Assembly (NCBI GenBank): GCA_900320505.1
Contig: ONSL01000007.1
Location: 1 to 33,776, forward strand
Length of the DNA stretch: 33,776 bases
Direction: 5' to 3'
Source of the DNA: an uncultured Eubacteriales bacterium
GTDB lineage: Bacteria; Bacillota_I; Bacilli_A; RF39; UBA660
A program made the translations under genes and the position numbers. Below are positions 1 through 6,877 of this stretch, one piece after another (the stretch's first letter is position 1; every line of letters starts with the position of its first letter). Below the pieces are notes generated by a model. It was given only the letters and a program-made list of their open reading frames with translations, had not been told where the DNA came from and did no database searches.

Positions 1-99
1 ACAGCAAAGAATATGCTCAAAGATAAATTAGATTTAAATCTTATATCAAAGTATACAGGACTATCTAAATCAGAAATAGAAAAGTTAAAAGAGGCATAA
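1..99 (+). CDS. C-terminal tail of an Rpn/PD-(D/E)XK transposase-family protein (cut by window edge)
   Basis: The reading frame is open from base 1 to TAA at 97-99, so only the last 32 residues are visible. They contain AKNMLKDKLDLNLISKYTGL followed by SKSEIEKLKEA. This is the usual ending of Rpn-family recombination-promoting nuclease/putative transposase proteins: an AxxML helix, then a TGLSxxEIxxL helix. The nuclease domain would lie upstream of the window, if it exists. The last 43 bases before the stop recur exactly at 527-569. The family call rests on the tail motif alone. I cannot tell whether the upstream gene is intact. Confidence 0.5.
   Translation, partial: TAKNMLKDKLDLNLISKYTGLSKSEIEKLKEA
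55..97 (+). repeat. 43-bp direct repeat, copy 1
   Basis: Bases 55-97 are identical to 527-569 by eye. The repeat encodes the TGLSKSEIEKLKEA ending of the Rpn-like tail. A perfect repeat of this length next to more diverged copies suggests recent recombination or gene conversion between neighbouring tails. Confidence 0.85.
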
Positions 100-122
100 T
101 AGCAAAAAGGTGTGATGAGATA

Positions 123-571
123 ATGGATATGCGTGAAAATTTAATACCAGAATTTGAGGACTATGAAGAAGATAGAGAAAAATTGGATACAGAACTCTAT
201 TATAGTAAGAAAGAGGGAAAAGAGGAAGGCATTAAAGAAACAGCAAATAACATGCTAAAGAAAAAATTCGATATAAAAGATATAATAGATATCACAGGAC
301 TATCTGAATCAGAAATAAAAGAATTAGAAGAAAAAAGTAAAAATGAAGATATAGAAGAAAAGCAAGTAAACCTAATACCAGATTTTGAGGACTTTGCAAC
401 AGAAGAGGAAGATAGAGAGATGATGAGAAATACAGAACTCTATTATAGTGAGAAAAAAGGGAGAGAAGAAGGAGTTAAGGAAAATAAATAAAGAAAAAGT
501 TTGATATAAAAGATATAATAGACATAACAGGACTATCTAAATCAGAAATAGAAAAGTTAAAAGAGGCATGA
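123..571 (+). pseudogene. Tandem Rpn-family C-terminal tails with a frameshift; no nuclease domain
   Basis: An ATG at 123 opens a 122-residue frame ending in TAA at 489-491. It holds one full tail unit (from NLIPEFEDYEEDREK to TGLSESEIKELE, about residues 6-69), an acidic linker, then a second unit that begins NLIPDFEDF near base 369. The second unit loses frame just before 491. Its remaining residues (KKKFDIKDIIDITGL, then SKSEIEKLKEA) continue in another frame from 491 to TGA at 569-571. A few codons (the equivalent of ETANNML) are missing at the break. The PD-(D/E)XK catalytic part is absent. Such tails normally sit at the end of a nuclease of roughly 300 residues. They may be decay products, but tail-only proteins can be functional in this family, so the first 122-aa frame may still be expressed. 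Confidence 0.55.
527..569 (+). repeat. 43-bp direct repeat, copy 2
   Basis: Exact copy of 55-97, here forming the end of the second tail unit and running into the terminator hairpin at 559-581. Copy 1 is followed by TAAT and lacks the hairpin's right arm. Confidence 0.85.
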
Positions 572-581
572 GCCTCTTTTT
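559..581 (+). terminator. Rho-independent terminator after the Rpn-tail genes
   Basis: AAAAGAGGC (559-567) pairs with GCCTCTTTT (572-580) across an ATGA loop, followed by T and C. The stop codon TGA lies in the loop. It separates the degenerate tail region from the pgk operon. Confidence 0.75.
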
Positions 582-621
582 CATATAACTATAAACACTT
601 TATTTTTCCTTCTTCTTTTGC

Positions 622-627
622 TATACT
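622..627 (+). promoter_or_regulatory. Candidate -10 box for the pgk operon
   Basis: TATACT at 622-627 lies about 27 bases before the pgk start codon and 10 bases before the second T/A-rich block. No good TTGACA-like -35 box is visible at 17 bases, so this is a weak call based on position between a terminator and a strong ribosome binding site (AAAGGAG at 641-647). Confidence 0.35.
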
Positions 628-653
628 AGTTATGTATATAAAAGGAGACTACT

Positions 654-1829
654 ATGATTAAGAATATTGAAGATTTAAATATTGAAAATAAGAAGGTAAT
701 CATAAGATGTGACTTTAATGTACCAATAGAAAATGGAAAGATAATAGATGATACAAGAATAAAAGCAGCATTAAAAACAATAAACTATTGTTTAGATAAA
801 AACTGTGCAGTAATATTAATGTCACATTTAGGTAGAATTAAGACAAAAGAAGATAAGAAAGAAAAAACACTAGAGCCAGTTGCAGAACGTCTCTCCTCTC
901 TTTTAAATAAAGATGTAATATTTATAGATGAAACACATGGCAAAAAACTAGAAAAGGCATGTGAAAATTTAAAAAGTGGAGAAGTGCTTCTAATGGAAAA
1001 CACAAGATTTGAAGATTTAGATGGCAAGAAGGAATCAAACTGTGATGAAGAACTTTCAAAATACTGGGCTTCACTTGGAGATATATTTATAGATGATGCA
1101 TTTGGATGCAGTCATAGAAGATCGGCATCAAATGTTGGAATAAGTGAGCACCTAGAAACTGGGCTTGGATTCTTAATGCAAAAGGAAATAGATACATTAA
1201 GTGAACTTAATAGCCCTAAAAGACCATTTTCAGTAATATTAGGTGGCAAAAAGGTAGAGGATAAAATAGGAGTTATAAAGTCATTAGCAGAAAAAGCCGA
1301 CTACATATTAATAGGCGGTGGAATGGCATTTACATTCCTAAAGGCAGAAGGATTTGATATTGGATCAAGTGTTGTAGATAACGAAAAACTATCATTCTGC
1401 AAAGAAATAATAGATAAATATGAAGATAAAATAATACTTCCAGTAGATATGATTACAGTAAAAGAATTTAAAAATACTGGAAATTATGAAACAAAAGACA
1501 TAACAGAGTTTGCTCTTGATGACATTGGTGTAGATATAGGTACGAGAACAGTTAAAAACTTTGAAAAAATATTAAGAAAGAGCAAGACAGTATTTTGGAA
1601 TGGACCACTAGGAGTATATGAATTTACATATTTTAGAAAAGCAACGGAAGATATATTAAAATTCATTGTAGAAAACAATATAAAAACAGTACTAGGTGGT
1701 GGAGACATTGTTGGATGTGCAAGCCTTCTAGGATTAAAAGATAAAGTATACTTTGCATCAACTGGAGGAGGAGCATCACTTGAGTATCTTGAAGGTAAAC
1801 CTCTTCCAGCATTAGAAATAAAAAAATAA
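654..1829 (+). CDS. pgk: Phosphoglycerate kinase
   Basis: Catalyses ATP formation from 1,3-bisphosphoglycerate and ADP in cytosolic glycolysis. The 391-residue length is normal for the family. RCDFNVP at residues 19-25 is the N-terminal substrate-binding signature. SHLGR, ENTRF, the lysine-containing GGKKVEDKIGV, GGGMAFTFLKA, FWNGPLGVYE and the C-terminal GGGD and STGGGASLEYLEGK blocks follow in family order. Two blocks deviate from textbook sequences: AFGCSHRRSAS replaces the usual AFGTAHRAHAS, and GGGDIVGCASLLG replaces GGGDSAAA. I read these as lineage divergence rather than loss of function. AAAGGAG seven bases upstream supports the ATG at 654. It is the first gene of a run that reaches tpiA with no visible terminator between. 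GAPDH, the usual partner, is not in the window. Confidence 0.96.
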   Translation: MIKNIEDLNIENKKVIIRCDFNVPIENGKIIDDTRIKAALKTINYCLDKNCAVILMSHLGRIKTKEDKKEKTLEPVAERLSSLLNKDVIFIDETHGKKLEKACENLKSGEVLLMENTRFEDLDGKKESNCDEELSKYWASLGDIFIDDAFGCSHRRSASNVGISEHLETGLGFLMQKEIDTLSELNSPKRPFSVILGGKKVEDKIGVIKSLAEKADYILIGGGMAFTFLKAEGFDIGSSVVDNEKLSFCKEIIDKYEDKIILPVDMITVKEFKNTGNYETKDITEFALDDIGVDIGTRTVKNFEKILRKSKTVFWNGPLGVYEFTYFRKATEDILKFIVENNIKTVLGGGDIVGCASLLGLKDKVYFASTGGGASLEYLEGKPLPALEIKK

Positions 1830-1841
1830 GGGGAGTAAGGC

Positions 1842-2303
1842 ATGGGAAAATTACATAAAATAAATCCATATGATAATAAAGATATGAAATATCTAGAAGA
1901 CTATGATATTGCACTTTTTATATCCTTGAAATCAGCTCTTTCCATGCCAAGAGAAGAATACATAAAAGAAAAAGAAGCAAAAGTAAGCGACAGAGATTAT
2001 TATTACACATTAAAAAGTGAAAAAATTGAAAACTTTTATATAGTTGAAAAAGAAAAAGATCTAAAGAATGCTAAAATATATCCAAAACTTAAAGAAGCTA
2101 GAAAAGATGAAATAAATATGCTTGCAGAAATACTAAAGTATACTGATGATATGAAAGAAGTATTAGTATCGATGAAAGAAGATAACCGATTGGAAAAAGA
2201 ACTAGTAGATATGGGATTTGAAAGACTAGGAGATGGAGTACTACTCAAAGAAACAGAAACGGATAATATTGATATTAAAGAAAGAAGTGTATCATGGAAA
2301 TAA
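1842..2303 (+). CDS. Hypothetical protein, possibly GNAT-like
   Basis: Function not recognised. It has 153 residues, is charged, and shows no signal peptide or membrane segment. GGGGAG about 9 bases upstream supports the start. It begins 12 bases after pgk and overlaps the next gene by 10 bases, so it is probably co-transcribed and translationally coupled. The C-terminal half (IENFYIVEKEKDL, then MLAEILKYTDDMKE, then DNRLEKELVDMGFERLGDG) has the rhythm of the end of a GNAT acetyltransferase fold, in which a helix leads into a GF-x-x-x-G strand. The acetyl-CoA-binding R/QxxGxG/A loop is not evident. A degenerate GNAT is only a guess. Its place between pgk and a lipid-related membrane protein gives no firm clue. 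Confidence 0.7.
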   Translation: MGKLHKINPYDNKDMKYLEDYDIALFISLKSALSMPREEYIKEKEAKVSDRDYYYTLKSEKIENFYIVEKEKDLKNAKIYPKLKEARKDEINMLAEILKYTDDMKEVLVSMKEDNRLEKELVDMGFERLGDGVLLKETETDNIDIKERSVSWK

Positions 2304-3307
2304 TAAAGAACATAAAGAAAAATACAATAATAATTGTTTTAATAACAATACTTGTACTTTATATACTATTAAGAAAAGACTTTCCTAAAATAATAGATAG
2401 TCTTGAACATCTAGATGTTAAATATATTTTAATTGCAATTTTTTTCTATATAATGTACATAATTCTCCATAGTTATGTTGTATATAAAACAGTTAATGAT
2501 AAGAAAAAATTCACATTAAGAGAATCAATAAAACATAATGTAATTGCACAGTTCTTCAATGGAATAACACCATTTTCAACAGGTGGACAACCAATGGAAA
2601 TGTATATGTTAACAGAACATGATATACCAGGATCAAAAGCTACAAACTATATTCTTCAAAATTTTGTGTTCTATCAAATTGCACTAGTAATATTTGGAAT
2701 ACTTGCAGTAATATGTAACACAATATTTAAACTATACCCAAAAGTAAATGCAATAAGAAACCTAGTAGGATTAGGATTCTTTATAAATACTTTAGTTGCA
2801 GTAGTAATACTTATAATATCGCTTTCAAAAACAGTTACAAATAAAATGATAGAATGGACAATTAATCTTCTTTATAAAATGAACGTAGTAAAGCATAAAG
2901 AAAAACAGTTAAAAAAATGGCATAAAAAATGTGATGAGTTTAATGAGTGCACTGATGAACTAAAGAAAAGAAAAGGCCTTTTTGTAATGGGAGTAATATT
3001 AAACTTTATAGGACTAGTATGTCTATATATTACACCACTTTTTATAGTATATGCATTAGGAGACTTTAAAAGCCTAAACATAATATCAACACTTACATCA
3101 TCAGCATATGTAATGGTAATGTCAGCATTTGTTCCAATTCCAGGAGCATCAGGTGGAGTTGAATATGGATTTACACAATTCTTCGGAAACTTTTTAGGAA
3201 GAACAGTAACATCAACTGCACTTCTATTATGGCGTTTTATAACATACTATTTAGGTCTAATAGTAGGAGCTATAGTATTTAATTTAGACACAAAGAAAGG
3301 TGATTAA
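2294..3307 (+). CDS. Lysylphosphatidylglycerol synthase TM-region/flippase-like membrane protein (UPF0104 family)
   Basis: A 337-residue polytopic membrane protein with about eight hydrophobic segments: roughly residues 10-27, 42-62, 125-146, 155-175, 226-248, 262-285 and 305-330, plus a short one. The block FFNGITPFSTGGQPMEMYML (about residues 88-107) is the hallmark of the lysylphosphatidylglycerol synthase TM-region/YbhN family, as is PIPGASGGVEYGFTQFF near residue 275. MprF-type proteins carry a cytosolic aminoacyl-transferase domain after this region, and it is absent here. A lipid or lipid-linked sugar flippase role is therefore more likely than lysyl transfer. The downstream neighbour is a diacylglycerol glucosyltransferase-like GT4, which fits a role in membrane glycolipid handling. 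Start overlaps the previous gene by 10 bases with only a weak Shine-Dalgarno, suggesting coupling. Confidence 0.85.
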   Translation: MEIIKNIKKNTIIIVLITILVLYILLRKDFPKIIDSLEHLDVKYILIAIFFYIMYIILHSYVVYKTVNDKKKFTLRESIKHNVIAQFFNGITPFSTGGQPMEMYMLTEHDIPGSKATNYILQNFVFYQIALVIFGILAVICNTIFKLYPKVNAIRNLVGLGFFINTLVAVVILIISLSKTVTNKMIEWTINLLYKMNVVKHKEKQLKKWHKKCDEFNECTDELKKRKGLFVMGVILNFIGLVCLYITPLFIVYALGDFKSLNIISTLTSSAYVMVMSAFVPIPGASGGVEYGFTQFFGNFLGRTVTSTALLLWRFITYYLGLIVGAIVFNLDTKKGD

Positions 3308-3308
3308 T

Positions 3309-4577
3309 TTGAAAATAGGAATATTTACAGACAGCTATCCTCCAAGAATAAATGGAGTTGCAACATCAGCAGAAACACTAAAAAAGGCACTAGAAAAACT
3401 AGGACATACTGTATACGTTGTAACAGTTGGAACTGATGATAAAAACTATGAATATGATGAAAAAAACAAAATACTTTTAGTACCAGGATTTAAAGCAGGA
3501 ATATATGATTACAATGTCGCACCAGTATATCCAGCAAAAGCAGTTAAAAAAATAAAATCATGGAACCTAGATGTAATACATTCACAGACAGAAATGAGTG
3601 TAGGAATATTTGCAAGATTTTTAGCAAAACAATATGGTATACCACTAGTACATACATATCACACAATGTATAAAGACTACACATACTATGTTTCAAAGAA
3701 CCTAAAATATTTTGATATGGGACTTAAAAAAGCAGTTGCATACTTTTCAAAATTTTATTGTGATAATACAGCAAATGCATTTATAGTACCAACAGTTAAA
3801 ATATATAAATTATTTAGAGAAGAATATCACTATGATAAAGATATATATATAGTTCCAACCGGAATAGATGTAACACCATTTCTAGACAAAAATATTGATA
3901 AGAAAAAAGTAGATAAATTAAGAAAAGAATTAGGATACAAGAAAAATGACTTTCTACTTATATTTGCAGGAAGAATGGCACAGGAAAAAAACATAGAATT
4001 CTTGTTAAGTGTAATGAATAAAGAAAAAAATAAAAGAATAAAACTTCTAATAGTAGGATATGGGCCAGATTTAGAAAAATATGAAAAGTTAGCACATGAA
4101 CTAGACCTTGATAAAAAAGTTAAATTTACAGGAAGAGTTGAATGGATTAAAATGCCATATTATTATCATTTAGCAGATGCATCGATAACAGCATCTAAAA
4201 CAGAAACACAAGGACTAACAGTAATAGAAAGTATGGCATCAGGTATTCCAGCACTATGCATAGAAGACGATGCATTTAAAACAATGGTAGTAGATGGACT
4301 TAATGGAATGTTTTTTAATGATGAATCATCATGCCTTCATGTAATAGAAGATCTTGCAAACAATAAACTAAAATGTGAAAGCATGGGTCGTCAAGCAGTA
4401 GTAAGTGCCAAAAAATTCTCACCAGAAGACTTTGCAAAAAGTGTACTTGAAGTATATGATGCTGCAATAATAAATTATAATAAAACAAAGACTAAAGACT
4501 TGCCAAGTCTAATAGTAGATTTAATAAAAGAAAAAAGGAAGAAGAAAAATGAGAAAGATGATAGTGCTAAACAGTAA
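3309..4577 (+). CDS. GT4 glycosyltransferase, probable 1,2-diacylglycerol 3-alpha-glucosyltransferase
   Basis: Likely transfers glucose from a nucleotide sugar to diacylglycerol at the inner membrane face, the first step of membrane glycolipid synthesis. I prefer the TTG at 3309 to the GTG at 3300, because it gives the family-typical KIGIFTDSYPPRINGVATS start and sits 5-6 bases after AAAGGTGA. The protein is about 422 residues. The N-terminal Rossmann domain has the GVATS acceptor loop, HTYHTMYKDY and the VPTGID linker. The C-terminal domain has FAGRMAQEKN, LIVGYGPDL, and the EX7E retaining motif in TETQGLTVIESMASG. The Lys-rich C-terminal tail (KEKRKKKNEK) could hold it at anionic membranes. 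It follows the flippase-like gene immediately and overlaps tpiA by 29 bases. Substrate specificity is inferred from similarity to alpha-monoglucosyldiacylglycerol synthases. Confidence 0.87.
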   Translation: MKIGIFTDSYPPRINGVATSAETLKKALEKLGHTVYVVTVGTDDKNYEYDEKNKILLVPGFKAGIYDYNVAPVYPAKAVKKIKSWNLDVIHSQTEMSVGIFARFLAKQYGIPLVHTYHTMYKDYTYYVSKNLKYFDMGLKKAVAYFSKFYCDNTANAFIVPTVKIYKLFREEYHYDKDIYIVPTGIDVTPFLDKNIDKKKVDKLRKELGYKKNDFLLIFAGRMAQEKNIEFLLSVMNKEKNKRIKLLIVGYGPDLEKYEKLAHELDLDKKVKFTGRVEWIKMPYYYHLADASITASKTETQGLTVIESMASGIPALCIEDDAFKTMVVDGLNGMFFNDESSCLHVIEDLANNKLKCESMGRQAVVSAKKFSPEDFAKSVLEVYDAAIINYNKTKTKDLPSLIVDLIKEKRKKKNEKDDSAKQ

Positions 4578-5232
4578 AAGCAATTTTACTAAAGACGAAT
4601 ACATAAAATATTTAAAAGAATTAAAAAAAATAAAATATGACTTTGTACTTGCACCATCATACCCATATCTTGCACTAACAAGTGGAATTGCTCTTGCATC
4701 CCAAGATATTTCACAGTTTCCAAGTGGAGCATATACAGGAGAAGTATCAGGAAATGCATTAAAAAGTCTAGAAGTAAAATATGCAATAATAGGACACTCT
4801 GAAAGAGTTAAATATTTTAATGAAAATGGAAAAATATTAAGAGAAAAAATAGAAAGATGTTTAGAAAATGATATAACACCAATACTTTGTATGAGCGAAA
4901 CAGTAGATGTAACTAAAGGAGTATCAAATAACATAGTTCAAAAACTTAATAATGTAATAGGAAGACTAAAAGAAAAAGATAGAAAAAAAGTAATAATAGC
5001 ATATGAACCATACTGGGCAATAGGAACAAATAAAATGCCAACACTAGAATGCTTAAATAAAATATTTGGAAAAATAAAAGAAAACTTTAAAGAAAATAAA
5101 GTACTATATGGAGGATCAGTTAATCTAGAAACAATAAAAACACTAAAAAAAGTTGATCTTATAGATGGATACTTAATAGGATCACTAAGTCTTAATATAG
5201 ATAGCTTAAAAGAACTTATAAATAAAATTTAA
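4549..5232 (+). CDS. tpiA: Triosephosphate isomerase, shortened and divergent
   Basis: Interconverts dihydroxyacetone phosphate and glyceraldehyde 3-phosphate. It has 227 residues against about 250 for typical TPIs. Catalytic elements are in order: an N-S-K-S-N block near residue 8 in place of NWKMN keeps the catalytic lysine, IIGHSERV near residue 80 carries the catalytic histidine, IAYEPYWAIGT near residue 150 carries the glutamate and loop 6, and YGGSV near residue 183 is the phosphate-binding loop. The Trp of NWKMN is missing, and the usual AGQN is reduced to ASQDIS. The gene starts inside the 3' end of the glycosyltransferase gene in another frame, with an AAGGAAG upstream. ATG 4558 is an alternative start. 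The overlap ties TPI output to the lipid glycosyltransferase. Confidence 0.9.
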   Translation: MRKMIVLNSKSNFTKDEYIKYLKELKKIKYDFVLAPSYPYLALTSGIALASQDISQFPSGAYTGEVSGNALKSLEVKYAIIGHSERVKYFNENGKILREKIERCLENDITPILCMSETVDVTKGVSNNIVQKLNNVIGRLKEKDRKKVIIAYEPYWAIGTNKMPTLECLNKIFGKIKENFKENKVLYGGSVNLETIKTLKKVDLIDGYLIGSLSLNIDSLKELINKI

Positions 5233-5234
5233 TA

Positions 5235-5253
5235 TTCGACAAAACTTGTCAAA
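5235..5253 (+). promoter_or_regulatory. Two facing 0A-box-like sites upstream of spo0A
   Basis: TTCGACA at 5235-5241 is the exact reverse complement of the Spo0A-binding consensus TGTCGAA. TGTCAAA at 5247-5253 is a one-mismatch copy on the other strand. The two sit back to back with five bases between them, 70-90 bases before the spo0A start, as expected for autoregulation. That Spo0A binds TGTCGAA is established in Bacillus and Clostridium. Binding here is inferred. Confidence 0.6.
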
Positions 5254-5284
5254 ATAACCCCTTAAAAAAATTCGAAAAATGTAA

Positions 5285-5290
5285 TATAAT
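5285..5290 (+). promoter_or_regulatory. -10 box of the spo0A promoter
   Basis: Perfect TATAAT, 33 bases before the spo0A start codon. The best -35 at 17-bp spacing is a poor TTAAAA (5262-5267), which would suit an activator-dependent promoter with the 0A-box-like sites just upstream. Confidence 0.5.
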
Positions 5291-5322
5291 GAAGATGCGT
5301 GGTAGTTTTTGAAAGGAGAAAA

Positions 5323-6096
5323 ATGAAAACAAAAATACTAATGATTGATGATAACGTATCATTAATTAAAATGGTTAAGGAGTATTTTGAAGCACACGCA
5401 GTAACAAATGCAAAAGTAGTTTTAGAAGCACATGATGGAGAAGAAGGACTTAAGATGATTGAGAATCATAAGGATGAATATAACCTTATAATACTCGATA
5501 TAGTGATGCCTAGAAAAGGTGGAAAAGAAGTCCTAAAAGAAATGAGAAAAAAAGGAATAGACAAAAAAGTAATAGTTTTAACATCTTATAATAGTGAAAG
5601 CTTGATAAGAGAAACATCAGAACTTGGAATATCTTATTTCTTACTTAAACCATTTGATGTGAAACAACTAGAAGCAGTAGTTAATAATGTAGTAAATGAT
5701 GAAGAAAAATCTGGAAAGGAAATAGATCTTTATCATAATAATATACAAATATCTGTTACAAAAATGTTACATGAATTAGGAGTTCCTTCACATATAAAAG
5801 GATATCAGTATATAAGAGAAGGAATAATGATGGTATTTGATAATCCTGATTTGGTTGGTGGAATAACAAAAGAACTATATCCTGATGTTGCAAAAAAATA
5901 TAAAACAACAGTATCACGTGTAGAAAGAGCGATTCGCCATGCAATAGAAGTCAGCTGGAATAGAGGCAATTGGGATACAATGGAAGATATATTTGGAAAT
6001 AGTATAGATTTAGATAAAGCTAAACCAACAAATTCAGAATTCATAGTAACAGTTGCAGATAAATTAAGATTAGAATATCATAAAAGTCTAGTATAA
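5323..6096 (+). CDS. spo0A: Stage 0 sporulation protein A, response regulator
   Basis: Phosphorylation-activated master regulator of sporulation entry. I start at ATG 5323, preceded by AAAGGAG at 5311-5317, rather than the upstream GTG at 5299. This gives 257 residues, close to the family norm. The receiver domain has the acidic pair D9-D10, phospho-acceptor D59 in [14 protein letters not shown]87 and K109. The C-terminal half is the sigma-like Spo0A DNA-binding domain. [18 protein letters not shown] followed by NRGN near residues 200-221 is almost identical to the recognition helix of Bacillus and Clostridium Spo0A. It lies downstream of the glycolysis/lipid operon but has its own promoter elements and terminator. 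Its presence argues the organism can or could form spores, which excludes true mycoplasmas. Confidence 0.96.
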   Translation: MKTKILMIDDNVSLIKMVKEYFEAHAVTNAKVVLEAHDGEEGLKMIENHKDEYNLIILDIVMPRKGGKEVLKEMRKKGIDKKVIVLTSYNSESLIRETSELGISYFLLKPFDVKQLEAVVNNVVNDEEKSGKEIDLYHNNIQISVTKMLHELGVPSHIKGYQYIREGIMMVFDNPDLVGGITKELYPDVAKKYKTTVSRVERAIRHAIEVSWNRGNWDTMEDIFGNSIDLDKAKPTNSEFIVTVADKLRLEYHKSLV

Positions 6097-6117
6097 ACTA
6101 GGCTTTATTTTATTATT
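6084..6117 (+). terminator. Terminator of spo0A
   Basis: AAGTCTAGT (6084-6092) pairs with ACTAGGCTT (6097-6105) with one T-G wobble, loop ATAA containing the end of the stop codon, then TATTTTATTATT. Confidence 0.8.
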
Positions 6118-6129
6118 CCTCCAATTTTC

Positions 6130-6750
6130 GTGAAATTTATTGAAAAACAAGGAAAAATTCCACTGATGATTTTAGGAGTTAGACAGTGTGGAAAAACTTA
6201 TATAATAAACGAATTCTGTAAAAATGAATATAAAAATTATACTTATATAAATTTATTAGATAGAGAAGATATAGTGAATTTATATAAAATACCACTTGAA
6301 GGTTTTACAGATGAAGATACATTTAAATTATATTATAGCGATGTTGGAATTTTGAACAATAAACTGGGTTTATCAATAACATACATATTATCTGATAATA
6401 TATCACTAAACAAAGGAGTAATAGCAGAAAATTATGTTGCAGAGGAGCTTACAAGCAAGAATTATAAATTATACTACTGGAGAAGCAATAACGACTATGA
6501 AATAGACTTTGTGATGCAAACAGCAAAGGAAATAATTCCAGTAGAAGTAAAACAAGGAGATATAGCAAAATCAAAAAGCCTAAACTCATATATAGAAAAT
6601 TTCAAACCTGAATATGCAATAAAAATAAGCAGCAAAGATTTTTGGTATAATCCTAAAACTAAAATAAAGTCAGTTCCATTATATGCAGTATTTTGCATAG
6701 ACAATGGTTATGAAGAAGAATTAAAACAATATATGAAAGGAAATAAATAA
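6130..6750 (+). pseudogene. Deleted AAA_14/DUF4143 ATPase remnant
   Basis: A 206-codon frame from GTG 6130 joins two ends of a protein that is normally about 400-450 residues. The N-terminal part has a Walker A (GVRQCGKT, residues 16-23) but lacks the usual 10-20 leading residues. After DREDIVNLYK the sequence jumps to FTDEDTFKLYYSDVGIL, which belongs near residue 290 of intact members. The Walker B strand, sensor and middle domain are missing. The C-terminal DUF4143 part keeps a PD-(D/E)XK-like signature: EIDFV at about residues 135-139, then PVEVKQG. There is no ribosome binding site before 6130 and the frame starts right after the spo0A terminator. I call it a non-functional deletion derivative of the family represented intact at 6878. 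Confidence 0.7.
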
Positions 6751-6784
6751 AATTTTCTTGAATTTTACAAACTATACAATTAAT

Positions 6785-6815
6785 AAAGAAGTAAGATTAA
6801 ATTATACTTCTTTTT
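6785..6815 (+). terminator. Terminator before the ATPase/prepilin operon
   Basis: AAAGAAGTA (6785-6793) pairs with TACTTCTTT (6805-6813), with an 11-base A/T loop and a T run. Confidence 0.7.
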
Positions 6816-6816
6816 A

Positions 6817-6845
6817 TTGACTAAAATATTATAAAAATATATAAT
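6817..6845 (+). promoter_or_regulatory. Sigma-A promoter of the ATPase/prepilin operon
   Basis: TTGACT (6817-6822), 17-bp spacer, TATAAT (6840-6845). It is nearly consensus and lies right after a terminator. The ATG of the ATPase is 33 bases after the -10 with AAGGAG between. Confidence 0.75.
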
Positions 6846-6877
6846 TAATTATGAAAGATGTAAGGAGATGACAATTA

